Positions 20,573 to 31,713 of a stretch of DNA of 64,000 nucleotides are shown here, piece after piece. The notes under the pieces were generated by a model that ran no database searches, had not been told where the DNA came from, and saw only the letters and a list, made by a program, of their open reading frames with translations. The position numbers and the translations under genes are program-made. Position 1 is the stretch's first letter; every line of letters starts with the position of its first letter. The DNA is from Shewanella phaeophyticola (GTDB taxonomy: Bacteria; Pseudomonadota; Gammaproteobacteria; Enterobacterales; Shewanellaceae), in assembly GCF_025398315.1 (NCBI RefSeq), contig NZ_JAODOQ010000001.1, forward strand, positions 434,001-498,000, given 5' to 3'.

Positions 20573-21544
20573 TTAATTATTACGGTTTACAGATAGGTGA
20601 GCTAAAGAAATTAACGCTTGCTTATAATCACTGTCAGCAAACACGGACAATGCATCAATGGCTTTTTGTGCTTCTGATTGTGCTTTTTCTTCGGTGTAGG
20701 TTAATGCACCCGACTCTTCTAATGCTTTTAAAATCTCATCGATAGCTTTAGTGCCATCGCTTTGCTCAATGGCTTCACGGATGAGCTTTTTAGCCGCATC
20801 TGAACCATGCTCCATCGCATAAATGAGTGGTAGCGTTGGCTTGCCTTCAGCTAAATCATCACCAATATTTTTACCTAAGTCGTCGGCATTAGCGGTGTAA
20901 TCAAGCAAGTCATCAGTGAGCTGAAATGCGGTGCCCAAAAACTTGCCGTAATCACCTAGTGCTTGCTCTTGCTCTGGAGTCACATTGGCAAGTACGCCTG
21001 CCAGTTGAGTAGCAGCTTCAAATAACTTGGCTGTTTTACAGTAAATTACCCGCATGTAGTTTTCTTCGCTGGTATTAGGGTCATTACAGTTCATTAACTG
21101 CAGTACTTCACCTTCAGCAAGAATATTGGTGGTATGCGCAAGCACTTTGAGCACTTTCATGCTGTCGAGCTCGGTCATCATTTGAAATGAGCGGGTATAC
21201 AGGAAGTCTCCTACCAACACACTGGCACTATTACCAAATAATGCATTGGCGGTTTCGCGGCCGCGGCGTAAAGTGGATTCATCAACAACATCGTCATGCA
21301 GTAAAGAAGCGGTGTGGATAAATTCGATAATAGCCGCAAGTTTAAGGTGTTGTTCGCCTTGATAATCGACGACTTTCGCCGCCAATACTGATAATAGCGG
21401 ACGTAAACGCTTACCGCCGCCATTGATGATGTAAAAACCGAGTTGGTTAATTAAGGCTACATCTGATTCAAGTTGTTTATATATCAGCTGATTGACTGCT
21501 TGCATATCAGTGTCAGCCAGTTGACGAATGGCGTTTAAATCCAT
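20573..21544 (-). CDS. ispB: Octaprenyl diphosphate synthase
   Basis: 323 aa, full length. It is a trans-polyprenyl synthase making the ubiquinone/menaquinone side chain from FPP and IPP. The first Asp-rich motif is D-D-V-V-D at 84-88 and the second is D-D-L-L-D in F-Q-L-T-D-D-L-L-D. G-G-G-K-R-L-R-P (42-49) binds the allylic diphosphate. The frame is intact. It is divergent from rplU-rpmA-obgE, a neighbourhood conserved across gammaproteobacteria. Confidence 0.96.
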   Translation of the reverse strand: MDLNAIRQLADTDMQAVNQLIYKQLESDVALINQLGFYIINGGGKRLRPLLSVLAAKVVDYQGEQHLKLAAIIEFIHTASLLHDDVVDESTLRRGRETANALFGNSASVLVGDFLYTRSFQMMTELDSMKVLKVLAHTTNILAEGEVLQLMNCNDPNTSEENYMRVIYCKTAKLFEAATQLAGVLANVTPEQEQALGDYGKFLGTAFQLTDDLLDYTANADDLGKNIGDDLAEGKPTLPLIYAMEHGSDAAKKLIREAIEQSDGTKAIDEILKALEESGALTYTEEKAQSEAQKAIDALSVFADSDYKQALISLAHLSVNRNN

Positions 21545-21866
21545 AATAGTCTCTGGTTGTTGGGCGACAGAGTTTGCACCCTTAATAAGTCATATCGAAT
21601 TTGAGCGCACATCTTACAGGATATGGCCACTATTTTTCAAAGTATCTATTCTACTAAGCTTGTGTTACATCACGCATATTGCGAATTTTGTTACTTTATT
21701 TAAGTTAGCAATGCTGCAAAATGAGGTTAAAACATGCGTTAAGACGTTTGTTTTTACGCAAGCCTCTTAGGCAACATATATTAGCTAATTTTTAGGTAAG
21801 GCACATTAGCTATTAATGAATAGTGTGCGGTTATGTCGTCTTTTTTATTTGAATGTAAATTAGGAC

Positions 21867-21895
21867 TTGCCTGATGCAAAATCTTCGCGTAGAAT
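21867..21895 (+). promoter_or_regulatory. Sigma-70 promoter of rplU-rpmA with GC-rich discriminator
   Basis: TTGCCT (21867-21872), a 17-bp spacer, then TAGAAT (21890-21895), followed at once by CCGCGCCC. A GC-rich discriminator is typical of ribosomal promoters under stringent (ppGpp) control. About 80 nt of leader separates it from the rplU start, whose ribosome binding site is GGAG. Confidence 0.7.
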
Positions 21896-21982
21896 CCGCG
21901 CCCATTGTCATTAAAAGTTTTTTAGCACCTAGTCTCGTCAATAATATGAGTTAGCGTGTTAGTCATTTGGAGTAAAATAGCT

Positions 21983-22295
21983 ATGTACGCTGTTTTTCAA
22001 AGTGGCGGAAAGCAACACCGTGTTGCTGAAGGTCATACAGTTCGTTTAGAAAAATTAGAAGTTGCTACTGGTGAAACCGTAGAGTTCGATCAAGTTTTAT
22101 TGATCGCTGATGGTGAAACAGTACATGTTGGTGCTCCTTTAGTTGCTGGCGGTAAAGTCGTAGCTGAAGTAGTAAGCCACGGTCGCGGCGAAAAGGTAAC
22201 TATCGTTAAGTTCCGTCGTCGTAAGCACCACGACAAAAAGATGAAGTCACCGTCAGTGGTTCACTGAAGTTAAAATCACTGCGATTAACGCATAA
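21983..22295 (+). CDS. rplU: 50S ribosomal protein L21 (one-base insertion near the 3' end)
   Basis: L21 binds 23S rRNA in the large subunit and is encoded just before L27. The ATG at 21983 begins [12 protein letters not shown]. After [11 protein letters not shown] the literal frame ends S-P-S-V-V-H. Dropping one base near 22244-22247 gives [15 protein letters not shown] and a TAA at 22293-22295. That restores exactly 103 codons, the standard L21 length and tail. A single-copy core gene with such a lesion is a strong sign of sequence error in this window. Confidence 0.96.
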
Positions 22296-22308
22296 TTTAG
22301 GAGTCTAA

Positions 22309-22566
<258 letters not shown>

Positions 22567-22588
22567 TTCTTTACAAAGCTAGATCTCG

Positions 22589-22622
22589 AAAGCCCTGCCT
22601 ATGGTGGGGCTTTTGTGTTTTT
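22589..22622 (+). terminator. Rho-independent terminator after rpmA
   Basis: AAAGCCC ... GGGCTTTT hairpin followed by GTGTTTTTT, 22 bp past the rpmA stop. Confidence 0.75.
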
Positions 22623-22750
22623 TATATCATTAAATTTCCGTGGGAAGTTTGATGATTTTAGTTTATATGCAGTAGGCGATATCGTGATGAATGCTATCTT
22701 CAGCGCTTTCCTGCAAATCCCATTGATTTGGGGTTATAATTACAGAATAA

Positions 22751-23935
<1,185 letters not shown>

Positions 23936-23955
23936 TTTGCTCATTTGAGGATATC

Positions 23956-24747
23956 GTGTACGCAGATAGCCAAAATGATATTACCCGCCTTGTAGTTCGC
24001 TGTGCGCAATTACTGTTGGCCTATGGTGCTGAGTCTGATCTCGTTGAAGAGATCAGTCAGCGTCTTGGTAAAGCTCTCGGGCTTGCCAGTATTGAATTAT
24101 CAATTTCTTCCAATGCACTTGTGCTCACGAGCCTTGTTCATGGCCGCTGTATTACTACCACGAGACGCATTCGTGCTCATGGCATTAATATGATGGTCAT
24201 CTGTGAGTTGCAGCGTATTTGTTTGCTGACAGAAAAGGGCATTTATGGTGCTAATGAAGTTAGACGACGCCTAGCCCATATCAAGCCTAAATCTTACCCA
24301 GCACTTGCCGTTGTCCCAATGATTGGCTTGTCTTGTGCTAGCTTTTGTCACTTATTTGATGGTGACTTAATTGCCAGCATCATTACCTTTTTTGCTTCCT
24401 CTATTGGCATGATGGTACGTTTATTTTTAGCATCTCGTCATTTTAATTTATTAGTCAATTTTTCGCTTACCGCATTTGTTATCACCGCTGTAGCTCAAAT
24501 GGGTTATTTATGGCCTATTACCCAAACGCCTCAAGCCACAATGGCAGCGAGTGTGCTTATGTTAGTGCCAGGCTTTCCATTAATTAATGCCATTTCTGAT
24601 ATGGTTAAAGGTCACATGAATGTAGGCATATCACGATGGGGGCATGCAACTCTTTTGACTCTAGCGTCAGTGATTGGCATTACCATCGCGATGCAAATGG
24701 GTGGTATTTTTTTAGATGTTATCTTTTTTAAATTTACTGCTACATGA
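23956..24747 (+). CDS. yjjP: YjjP-like threonine/serine exporter family subunit (DUF1212)
   Basis: 263 aa with a GTG start after TTTGAGGAT. The N-terminal half is a soluble ThrE domain (A-Y-G-A-E-S-D-L-V-E; residues 10-110). The C-terminal half has about five membrane segments, including V-P-G-F-P-L-I-N-A. With the next gene it forms the split ThrE transporter YjjP-YjjB; in E. coli this pair exports succinate and in other bacteria relatives export Thr/Ser. It overlaps yjjB by 32 bp, indicating coupled translation. It lies 20 bp after obgE and is probably transcribed with it. Confidence 0.88.
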   Translation: MYADSQNDITRLVVRCAQLLLAYGAESDLVEEISQRLGKALGLASIELSISSNALVLTSLVHGRCITTTRRIRAHGINMMVICELQRICLLTEKGIYGANEVRRRLAHIKPKSYPALAVVPMIGLSCASFCHLFDGDLIASIITFFASSIGMMVRLFLASRHFNLLVNFSLTAFVITAVAQMGYLWPITQTPQATMAASVLMLVPGFPLINAISDMVKGHMNVGISRWGHATLLTLASVIGITIAMQMGGIFLDVIFFKFTAT

Positions 24748-25185
24748 TGCGTTTTTCTCAGCTATTCCTGCTGTGGGTTTTGCCATGGTGTTTAACGTGC
24801 CTAAACGTTATTTAGTTTATTGCGCCATTGCTGGTGCTATTGGTCACAGCTCAAGAACTCTGCTTCTGCAATTTTCTATGCCAATTGAATGGGCAACGTT
24901 TGTTGCCGCAGCCCTAGTAGGACTGATTACTATTCGTTTTGCTAAGCGTCATTTGGCTCCTCCGCTGATGTATGCTGTCGCGGCTATCATTCCTATGGTC
25001 CTGGAACTTACGCATTTAATACCGTGATTGCGCTGATTCAATTAACGGCTCAAAGCCAGGTGAGCCCAGAGCTTACTGCACAAGTGATTGTAAACGGCCT
25101 TAAAACGGTGTTTATACTTGGCGCTCTAGCTGTGGGTTTAGCATTACCAAGCCTGCTTTATTACCGCACCAGACCGATTATTTAA
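24716..25185 (+). CDS. yjjB: YjjB-like threonine/serine exporter family subunit (DUF3815; frame broken)
   Basis: 156 aa when joined. It has four to five membrane segments and is the partner of YjjP. The conserved I-I-P-M-V-P-G-T-Y-A-F-N motif is cut after I-I-P-M-V. GGTCC at 24997-25001 should be GGTCCC; adding the missing C gives P-G-T-Y and an open frame to TAA at 25183-25185 (ending Y-Y-R-T-R-P-I-I). The literal frame stops at 25027. The slip again sits on a GGNCC site. Confidence 0.88.
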
Positions 25186-25259
25186 TTTGATATACTGAGC
25201 GGCATGTTCAGTAAACCTATCTGTTCGTTTACTCCTCGAGATAATAAGGATTTAACTCA

Positions 25260-25742
25260 ATGCGTATCGCAATGATTGCCGCTATGGCTAACAATAGAGT
25301 CATAGGTAAGGACAACAAAATGCCATGGCATTTACCGGAAGACTTACGCCATTTTAAAGCTATGACACTTTCTAAGCCGGTGATTATGGGGCGCAAAACT
25401 TATGAATCAATCGGTCGACCCTTGCCGGGGCGTCATAATATCGTGATTAGTCGTAATCCTCAGCTTAGTATTGACGGTGTAACTTGTGTTACTGACTTTG
25501 ATGCTGCGTTAAAAGCTGCAGGTGATTGTGCTGAGGTGGTTGTTATTGGTGGCGGTCAGCTTTACGAACAATTGCTGCCCCAAGCTGACGTATTGTACTT
25601 AACAATGATTGATTTAGATGTCGCAGGTGACACGGTATTTCCTGCTTGGGATGATGGTTCGTGGGTAATAGAGAATTCAGAAAGCTTAACAAACGACAAA
25701 GGATTGCAATATAGCTTTAACACACTCGTGAAAAAATGCTAA
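25260..25742 (+). CDS. folA: Dihydrofolate reductase
   Basis: 160 aa. It reduces dihydrofolate with NADPH for thymidylate and purine synthesis. The N-terminus is A-M-I-A-A-M-A-N-N-R-V-I-G. M-P-W-H-L-P-E-D-L carries the Met-20-loop Trp and catalytic acidic residue, P-V-I-M-G-R-K-T-Y-E-S-I-G binds NADPH, and V-I-G-G-G-Q-L-Y completes the cofactor site. The ribosome binding site is AAGGA and the start is ATG. The frame is intact. In E. coli folA is next to apaH; here a DUF3718 gene and a chemoreceptor gene lie between them. Confidence 0.97.
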   Translation: MRIAMIAAMANNRVIGKDNKMPWHLPEDLRHFKAMTLSKPVIMGRKTYESIGRPLPGRHNIVISRNPQLSIDGVTCVTDFDAALKAAGDCAEVVVIGGGQLYEQLLPQADVLYLTMIDLDVAGDTVFPAWDDGSWVIENSESLTNDKGLQYSFNTLVKKC

Positions 25743-25838
25743 ATTAATCACGTAAACCCTGAGATTTTTGTATATCTGTGGAGTGTAACGCTTTGCGTGT
25801 ACAAGCTATATAACAATAAATATATGAAGGAGTGTCAG

Positions 25839-26249
25839 ATGCGTCTATTGCCTGTGGCTATTGCGGCTATGATTGCAGCATCTTCTGTGTCAGCCCCTGC
25901 TGTTGCCAATACAGAACAATTAGTAGCAAACATTTGTGACTATGTAAAATCAGATGACAAAAACCGCTTACGTAAAAAGTTGAAAGAAAGTCGCGTTAAA
26001 TTACGTAATGTTTATTCAAGCATTTCTTGTGATGGCAGCAGTTTATTGCGTACTGCCTACAATTCAAGTGCTAATGATGTCGGTGAGTTTATCGCAAAAC
26101 GTATGCCATCGTCTGACCTAGCAGCCCCTGAGGCTGACGGCACAACCATTTTAGACTGGGCTGCGGCCAATGGTCATGATGGCGGCCTATCACTGCAGCG
26201 ATTAAAGGTCGCATTGGTGGTTAATCTTAATCAGACGATAAAGCGTTAA
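25839..26249 (+). CDS. DUF3718 periplasmic protein (probable frame slip at the 3' end)
   Basis: 136 aa as read. The ATG at 25839 was chosen for the AAGGAG eight bases upstream. It has a Sec signal peptide ending P-A-V-A-N, then the DUF3718 core C-D-Y-V-K-S-D-D-K-N-R-L-R-K-K-L and S-I-S-C-D-G-S-S-L-L-R, with two cysteines probably in a disulphide. The C-terminal third is ankyrin-like (D-G-T-T-I-L-D-W-A-A-A-N-G-H). At 26184 GGCCT may be a damaged GGCCCT. Restoring it gives G-G-P-I-T-A-A-I-K-G-R-I-G-G and a stop at 26224. The function is unknown; the family is common in Shewanella. Confidence 0.8.
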   Translation: MRLLPVAIAAMIAASSVSAPAVANTEQLVANICDYVKSDDKNRLRKKLKESRVKLRNVYSSISCDGSSLLRTAYNSSANDVGEFIAKRMPSSDLAAPEADGTTILDWAAANGHDGGLSLQRLKVALVVNLNQTIKR

Positions 26250-26270
26250 CTTGTATTGAACTGGTTAACT

Positions 26271-26304
26271 AAAAATACCGATAACATGTTATCGGTATTT
26301 TTTT
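26271..26304. terminator. Strong bidirectional terminator
   Basis: Perfect palindrome AAAAATACCGATAACA / TGTTATCGGTATTTTT, followed by further T. Confidence 0.9.
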
Positions 26305-26480
26305 ATGTTTTATACCAATCCGACTCTTTGTTGCTGCACTAACCATCACTCATTATTAAGGCTGTAAACTCTTTCTTTAAATAATCGTCAAAGCTCCTCT
26401 GTAAAAAAAACGACGAGGGAAGGGTAAGAAAAAGGCGCATGATGAGCCTTTTTGAGATTTACTTAAAGTGTGTGTGCTAA

Positions 26481-28502
26481 CTATACTTTAAACTCGCGTA
26501 CAGAAGCTTGTAGCTCTTCAGCAAGCACTGCTACTTGATGGCTAGATTGTGCCGTTTGATCTGCACCTGTTGCGGTTTCTTCTGAAATTGATGCAATGTG
26601 CTCTAGCTTTTCAGAAACCTGCTGACTGACAATGTTTTGCTCCTGTGCTGCGTGGGCAATATGGTTGCCTGAGTCGAAAGCTTTGTGAACTGACTGGCTG
26701 ATTGTCTCTAGGGCAATGTTTGCCTGTTCATTCTTTTCAACACAACTGTTTGCCTGGTTGCGACCGAGCTCCATTACGGCAACGGCTTCTTGAGTACCGA
26801 CTTGTAATACTTCAATCATTTGTTGAATTTCACTGGTTGAATGTTGAGTACGCGACGCTAGGTTACGGACTTCATCAGCGACAACAGCAAAGCCTCGGCC
26901 TTGCTCACCCGCTCTTGCAGCTTCAATGGCAGCGTTAAGTGCTAACAAGTTAGTTTGGTCGGCAATGCCACGAATAACATCTAAAATAGAGCCAATTGAG
27001 GCGCTGTCTGAATGCACTTTGTTAATGACAATACCGGCTTTTGCAACTTCATCAGCAAGGGCTATAATCGTGTTTTTGCTTTCTTCTGCAAGTGAGCGCA
27101 TGTGCTGTGCTTCTTGGTCTGCTTGTTTGATTTCGTTAAGGGCTTGATCGGCGCTCATTGAAACCTGCTGAGCACTAGAGCTCAGTTCCGTGGTTGCCGT
27201 TGCAACTTGGTCAACTTGGTTTTTTTGCTCTTGAATACCAATCGTTGTTTGCGAGGTAATTGCTGATGTTTGTTCTGCTGCTGCGGCGAGTTGATTTGCC
27301 CTGTCAACAATACCCACAATAAGGCTGCGTAAGCTGTCGACCAAACGGTTACAGTTTTTGGCCAACTCAGCAAATTCATCATGGCCAGTGTCATCTAACT
27401 TATGAGTTAAATCACCAGAGGCTAGTACCGTTAAGGCTTGGTTCACTTTTTCTAATGATTTGGTGAGCGGGGTTATGACGGCAATACTGACCACAATAGC
27501 GACTACAATGGCAAAAAGAACCACTCCGAGGGTTTTATAAAATGCCGAGTCAATGATGCTTAGCGCTTCGTTACTGATATCACCTGCAAATGAGTCAATT
27601 GACTTAGCGAGTTCGGTCATTGTGGTATTGACGTCTTTTGCGGCGCTTTGGGTTTGAGCAAGTTGTTTGGTCGCGGCAAAACTGTGGGTTAATTGTTGCT
27701 GCTTAAGGTTGATAATGGAGTTATTGCCAGTAAGTAAGGCGAATACTTTGGCGCTTTCTGCTGTTAAGTCTTCAAGGATTGAGTTACTCACCACACCGCT
27801 ACCCTGACGGTTAATGTAGTCAAGTTTACCTGTGGCTTCACTGACCATGTAATCTAGTTCTTTGATGATAAGGTCGTATTTGCTTTGCTCTGTTGCCGCC
27901 ACTAAATCATATATGGTGGTTATGATGTTGATGAAGGTGCCATCAACAAGGCTAGCAGAGGCGGCAAGACTGCGCTCAGTTTCATCTTCACTGGTTTCAA
28001 GATCGATTATGTCGAGTAAGATTGATGAAGAGTCATCAGCGGCATTTTCAAGGTCGCTGCGCATATCATTGAGCTTTTCTTGTAAGCTTAATGCATCTTT
28101 GCGCTCATTAAGCATACTGTTTGCGCTTGCTTCATAAGCGTTATAGCTTTGGGTTAACGCATTTAGGGACGCAGTGAGTTGTGTTTGTTGACTGACTAAG
28201 TCACTTAAACTAGTTAAGTCATTTTCGAAACGGCTATTGAGGTCAGAAAGTTTTTTCTCAACAGTAGGAATATTTGATGAATGCGTACTGTAATAAGCCA
28301 CTAACGCTTCAATTTGTTGGGTATTGAGGTTTTCATTTAACACACTGGTCGTTTCAAGCGCAGGTAAGCTAATCGTTTTAAGGATGGTGGTACCATCTTT
28401 AATACTGTTGTTGCTCAGTAGCGTTACCACGCCTAGAAATACGATGAGTAAGGTGACGACACCAAAGCCACCAATCACTCTAGTCGCTACGTTAATTTTC
28501 AT
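26481..28502 (-). CDS. Methyl-accepting chemotaxis protein
   Basis: 673 aa. TM1 is about residues 9-29. The periplasmic region is about 290 aa, helical and rich in Ser, Asp and Leu, consistent with a long four-helix-bundle sensor such as HBM. TM2 lies near 322-344 ([17 protein letters not shown]), then a HAMP domain. The signalling hairpin tip is [20 protein letters not shown]. The ligand is unknown. There is no CheR-binding pentapeptide at the C-terminus (it ends V-R-E-F-K-V). The frame is intact and no chemotaxis genes adjoin it. Confidence 0.95.
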   Translation of the reverse strand: MKINVATRVIGGFGVVTLLIVFLGVVTLLSNNSIKDGTTILKTISLPALETTSVLNENLNTQQIEALVAYYSTHSSNIPTVEKKLSDLNSRFENDLTSLSDLVSQQTQLTASLNALTQSYNAYEASANSMLNERKDALSLQEKLNDMRSDLENAADDSSSILLDIIDLETSEDETERSLAASASLVDGTFINIITTIYDLVAATEQSKYDLIIKELDYMVSEATGKLDYINRQGSGVVSNSILEDLTAESAKVFALLTGNNSIINLKQQQLTHSFAATKQLAQTQSAAKDVNTTMTELAKSIDSFAGDISNEALSIIDSAFYKTLGVVLFAIVVAIVVSIAVITPLTKSLEKVNQALTVLASGDLTHKLDDTGHDEFAELAKNCNRLVDSLRSLIVGIVDRANQLAAAAEQTSAITSQTTIGIQEQKNQVDQVATATTELSSSAQQVSMSADQALNEIKQADQEAQHMRSLAEESKNTIIALADEVAKAGIVINKVHSDSASIGSILDVIRGIADQTNLLALNAAIEAARAGEQGRGFAVVADEVRNLASRTQHSTSEIQQMIEVLQVGTQEAVAVMELGRNQANSCVEKNEQANIALETISQSVHKAFDSGNHIAHAAQEQNIVSQQVSEKLEHIASISEETATGADQTAQSSHQVAVLAEELQASVREFKV

Positions 28503-28646
28503 ACAATACTCCGGTAATTATTATTTGATCCTGATTTTAATTTTATTTGGGTATAGAAGCTGAATTTATTATCGGACAATTGTTTCTCAGGCAAATGTAA
28601 TAAATCCCATAGTTTGCTATCGGCAAACTGCTACTTTAGTTTAACG

Positions 28647-29465
28647 TTAAATGACCCTTTTTTGGGTAATTTTTTCATTATTTTCAAGATGCCATAATGT
28701 GAGGTGCTCTCCCCAACAGCAACCAGTATCGAGTGCGTTAAAATGAGCGTTATTAGTTTGCCCCATTAACGCTGCCCAATGACCAAACACTAGCGTGTTC
28801 TGTGGTGCGCACAGTGAATCGAATTCAAACCATGGCTTTAAGTTTGTCGTTGTTTGTTTTAGTGGTGAAGATTTGCAGTCAAAGTCGAGGCGACCATCTA
28901 AATGTAAAAAACGCATTCGGGTTAATGCATTAATACAATACCGCAGTCGATCTACTCCCTTTAAATCCACATTCCATTGTTGTGGAGTGTTGGTGTACAT
29001 TTTCGCGATAAGTGCGGTTAAATAATCGTCTTTTTTTAGAGCAATACTCACTTGTTTGGCTTCACTGGTGAGAGTATCGATATCCCATTGAGGCGGAACC
29101 CCTGCGTGAGTCATGATGATATTATGTTCTGGCAACGTCCTAACTAGCGGTTGCTGGCGTATCCAACCTATTAGGTTATTGATGTCAGGTGCGTTGAGTA
29201 ATTCAGACAGCTTATCTTGTGGGTTGATTTTTTTTAGCTTGCCATGAAGCGCAAGTAGGTGCAGATCATGATTACCTAGTACGACTTTGGCTGAGTCTTG
29301 TAGTGACTCAAAAAAGCGCAAGGTTGCTAACGAGTCTGGATCACGAGCAATTAAGTCTCCTACTGCCCAAAGTTGATCTTTTGAGGGGGTAAAATCGACT
29401 TTTTGCAGTAATAAGCTTAATTCGTGAAAGCAACCCTGAATATCGCCGACAAAATAATGAGCCAT
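28647..29465 (-). CDS. apaH: Symmetrical bis(5'-nucleosyl)-tetraphosphatase (Ap4A hydrolase)
   Basis: 272 aa. It hydrolyses Ap4A to two ADP. The metallophosphatase motifs are G-D-I-Q-G-C (8-13), W-A-V-G-D-L-I-A-R, and V-L-G-N-H-D-L-H-L-L-A-L, with D-T-G-C-C-W-G-E near the end. Residue R-D-P in G-D-L-I-A-R-D-P-D-S is R-G-P in the family. The codon change (GGT-CC to GAT-CC, base 29341) is one of the window's GGNCC miscalls, so the true protein probably has Gly. It lies 2 bp after apaG and is the last gene of the lptD-apaH cluster. Confidence 0.95.
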   Translation of the reverse strand: MAHYFVGDIQGCFHELSLLLQKVDFTPSKDQLWAVGDLIARDPDSLATLRFFESLQDSAKVVLGNHDLHLLALHGKLKKINPQDKLSELLNAPDINNLIGWIRQQPLVRTLPEHNIIMTHAGVPPQWDIDTLTSEAKQVSIALKKDDYLTALIAKMYTNTPQQWNVDLKGVDRLRYCINALTRMRFLHLDGRLDFDCKSSPLKQTTTNLKPWFEFDSLCAPQNTLVFGHWAALMGQTNNAHFNALDTGCCWGEHLTLWHLENNEKITQKRVI

Positions 29466-29467
29466 GG

Positions 29468-29848
29468 TTATTGTAGAATTCCCGGTACCGCTAAACGAAA
29501 TGTTGGGATGGTGGCTAGAAATCTCTGGCCTTTATCATCTTCCATGCCATAAAAGCCTCGCATAAAGCCGACAGGTGTTTCCATGACGGTGCCGCTAGAG
29601 TATTGATAAGCGGTATTGGGGGTAATGGTTGGGGTTTCACCTACTACCCCCGAGCCGCTGACCTCACTCTCTTTACCGTTTGCATCCGTGATGATCCAAT
29701 GACGGTCTTTTAAGGTCACATTTTTATCACCCAGATTAATGATAGTGATGGTATAGCTGAAAAGGTACTTGCTCTCAGCGACATCCGATTGTTGTTCTAA
29801 ATAATGGGTGTCGATTTTAATTTTAATTGGCGATTCGACTTGGCTCAT
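29468..29848 (-). CDS. apaG: ApaG (CorD) protein
   Basis: 126 aa with a single fibronectin-III-like ApaG domain. Family hallmarks are [28 protein letters not shown] and F-R-L-A-V-P-G. The motif normally G-P-G-V-V-G-E reads G-S-G-V-V-G-E (Pro to Ser). This is a GGC-CCG to GGC-TCG change at 29653, again at a GGNCC site. The biochemical role is unclear; mutants affect Co2+/Mg2+ handling in enterobacteria. It lies between rsmA and apaH. Confidence 0.95.
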   Translation of the reverse strand: MSQVESPIKIKIDTHYLEQQSDVAESKYLFSYTITIINLGDKNVTLKDRHWIITDANGKESEVSGSGVVGETPTITPNTAYQYSSGTVMETPVGFMRGFYGMEDDKGQRFLATIPTFRLAVPGILQ

Positions 29849-29869
29849 TTGAGTTCCTGTGTAGGGGAA

Positions 29870-29905
29870 AATAATAAGGGCATGCTTAGCATGCCCTTAT
29901 TATTA
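29870..29905. terminator. Perfect hairpin between rsmA and apaG
   Basis: AATAATAAGGGCATGC, a 3-nt loop, GCATGCCCTTATTATT. The stem has 16 bp with no mismatch. A T-run flanks it on the + side; on the minus strand the stem ends TTATTATTTT. It would attenuate transcription from rsmA into apaG-apaH, or act as a bidirectional terminator. Confidence 0.75.
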
Positions 29906-30709
29906 ATTTTTTTATCGCACAGTAAATTAGCCATCGCGACATATTGCTCAACACTAATTTGTTCTGGCCGCATGCTGGAGTCGATGTTTAATGACGCAAA
30001 TTCATCATCAGACAGCAAGGCTTTCAGGTTATTTCGTAATGTTTTACGGCGCATACTAAACGCTGTAGAACATAAATGACGTAATACATTCACGTCTTTA
30101 CATGGCCAAGGTTTAACTTCATATGGCAATAAGCGCACTACTGCTGAGTCCACTTTTGGTGGTGGAGTAAAGCAATGTGGTGGCACTTCTAGTACCGGCA
30201 CAACCTGGCAGTAATATTGAAGTATGACTGTTAAGCGGCCATAAGCTTTAGTGCCTGGGCTTGCAGAAAGGCGTAATACCACTTCTTTTTGCAGCATAAA
30301 GTGCATTGTTTCAATTTGCTCTGCAAACTCAAACAAATGAAACATCAGCGGGGTTGAGATGTTGTAAGGCAAGTTACCAAACACTTTCATCTTTTTGCCT
30401 GGCTGTTGTAGCTTCTTAAAGTCAAACTGTAATGCATCACCTTGGTGAATGGTTAGCTTATCTTTAAGGATAGGATGCACTTGCAAACGTTCAACTAAAT
30501 CACGGTCTAACTCAACAACGGTTAAGTTGTCGATGGAGTCTGCTACAGGCTCAGTTAACGCACCTAAACCTGAGGTCAATTTCAACCATCACATGGTTGT
30601 TATCAGGTGCTATTGCGCCAACGATACTGCTGATAACCCCTTGGTCAGTGAGGAAGTTTTGTCCAAAACGCTTTCTGGCCGTGTGGCCTAAATGTACTTT
30701 ATTGCTCAT
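29903..30709 (-). CDS. rsmA: 16S rRNA (adenine-1518/1519-N6)-dimethyltransferase (frame breaks)
   Basis: RsmA (KsgA) dimethylates two adenines in helix 45 of 16S rRNA. The start [20 protein letters not shown] is in one frame to V-M-V-E-I. The SAM motif G-P-G-L-G is scrambled at 30572-30577 (GAGGTC on the + strand where GGNCC is expected), and G-L-G-A-L-T-E-P-V resumes in another frame. The catalytic N-L-P-Y-N-I is intact. At the 3' end a run of seven A is probably eight. Restoring it ends the protein at C-D-K-K-N just before the hairpin and gives 268 aa, close to the usual length. The literal frame runs on through the hairpin to 29845. Confidence 0.93.
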
Positions 30710-30718
30710 TAAAATGGG

Positions 30719-31704
30719 TTACTTACTTTTTGAGGCCAATTCGATGGCTTTGTTTAATGCACAGGTAAAACTGCCGCTATCCGCTTTGCCTGTGCCTGCA
30801 AGTTCAAGTGCAGTGCCATGATCGACAGAGGTACGGATATAAGGTAAACCTAAGGTGATATTGACCGACTTGCCAAATCCTAATGATTTAAGCACAGGTA
30901 ATCCTTGGTCATGATACATCGCGAGCACCACGTCAGCTTGTTCAAGGTACTTAGGCTGGAATAGGGTATCTGCTGGCAGTGGGCCAACAATGTCCATTCC
31001 TTGCTCTCGTAACTCGTTAAGCGCGGGGATCATGGTATCAATTTCTTCACGGCCTAAATGGCCGTCTTCTCCTGCATGCGGGTTTAAGCCACACACATAA
31101 ATTTTGGGTGAACCTAAACCAAACTTACTCACAAGCTCACGGTGTAAAATACCGATAATGTGATGCAGTCTGTCGCGTGTTATGGCTTTAGCGACATACG
31201 CTAATGGAATATGGGTCGTCATTAAGGCGACTTGCAATCCTGGTGTGGCTAACATCATCACTACGTCGGCACAGTTTGCTTGTAAGGCAAAAAATTCGGT
31301 ATGGCCACTAAATGGGATACCGGCTTGATTGATTATGCCTTTGTGCACAGGAGCCTGTAACAACAGCATCAAACTCATTAGACATGTTTTTTTCACCAGC
31401 ATAACGCAAGGTGTCGACTACATAAGCGCTGTTGGCTTCATTTAACACGCCGCACTCTGCAGGCTCTGCAAGTGCAAAAGGTGAAATTGTCAGAGTGCCC
31501 TCCGCTTGTGGTTGCGGTGGCTGATTAGGGTTATAGGTTTTTAATTGTAACGGTAAACCGAGTCGTTTTGCCCGATTAATCAAAAGATCTGGATCGGCAC
31601 AAACAACTAACTCAACAGGCCATGCCTGTTGAGCGAGTTTGATGACTAAGTCGGGATCAGACGCCTGCTGGTTCACCCGGAGTAATGGCAATACGTTTAG
31701 TCAT
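30719..31704 (-). CDS. pdxA: 4-hydroxythreonine-4-phosphate dehydrogenase (two frame breaks)
   Basis: About 328 aa when joined. It is an NAD-dependent enzyme of pyridoxal phosphate synthesis. The start [15 protein letters not shown] is followed by a slip at 31653-31658, where G-P-D-L-V-I is expected (GGTCCC read as TGATCCC). A second slip at 31350-31355 breaks T-G-P-V-H-K-G (GGCCCT read as GGCTCCT). Metal ligands are seen in G-H-T-E-F-F and in M-Y-H-D-Q-G-L-P, and [17 protein letters not shown] is conserved. It lies 9 bp from both surA and rsmA. Confidence 0.94.
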
Positions 31705-31713
31705 TGATCTTGC

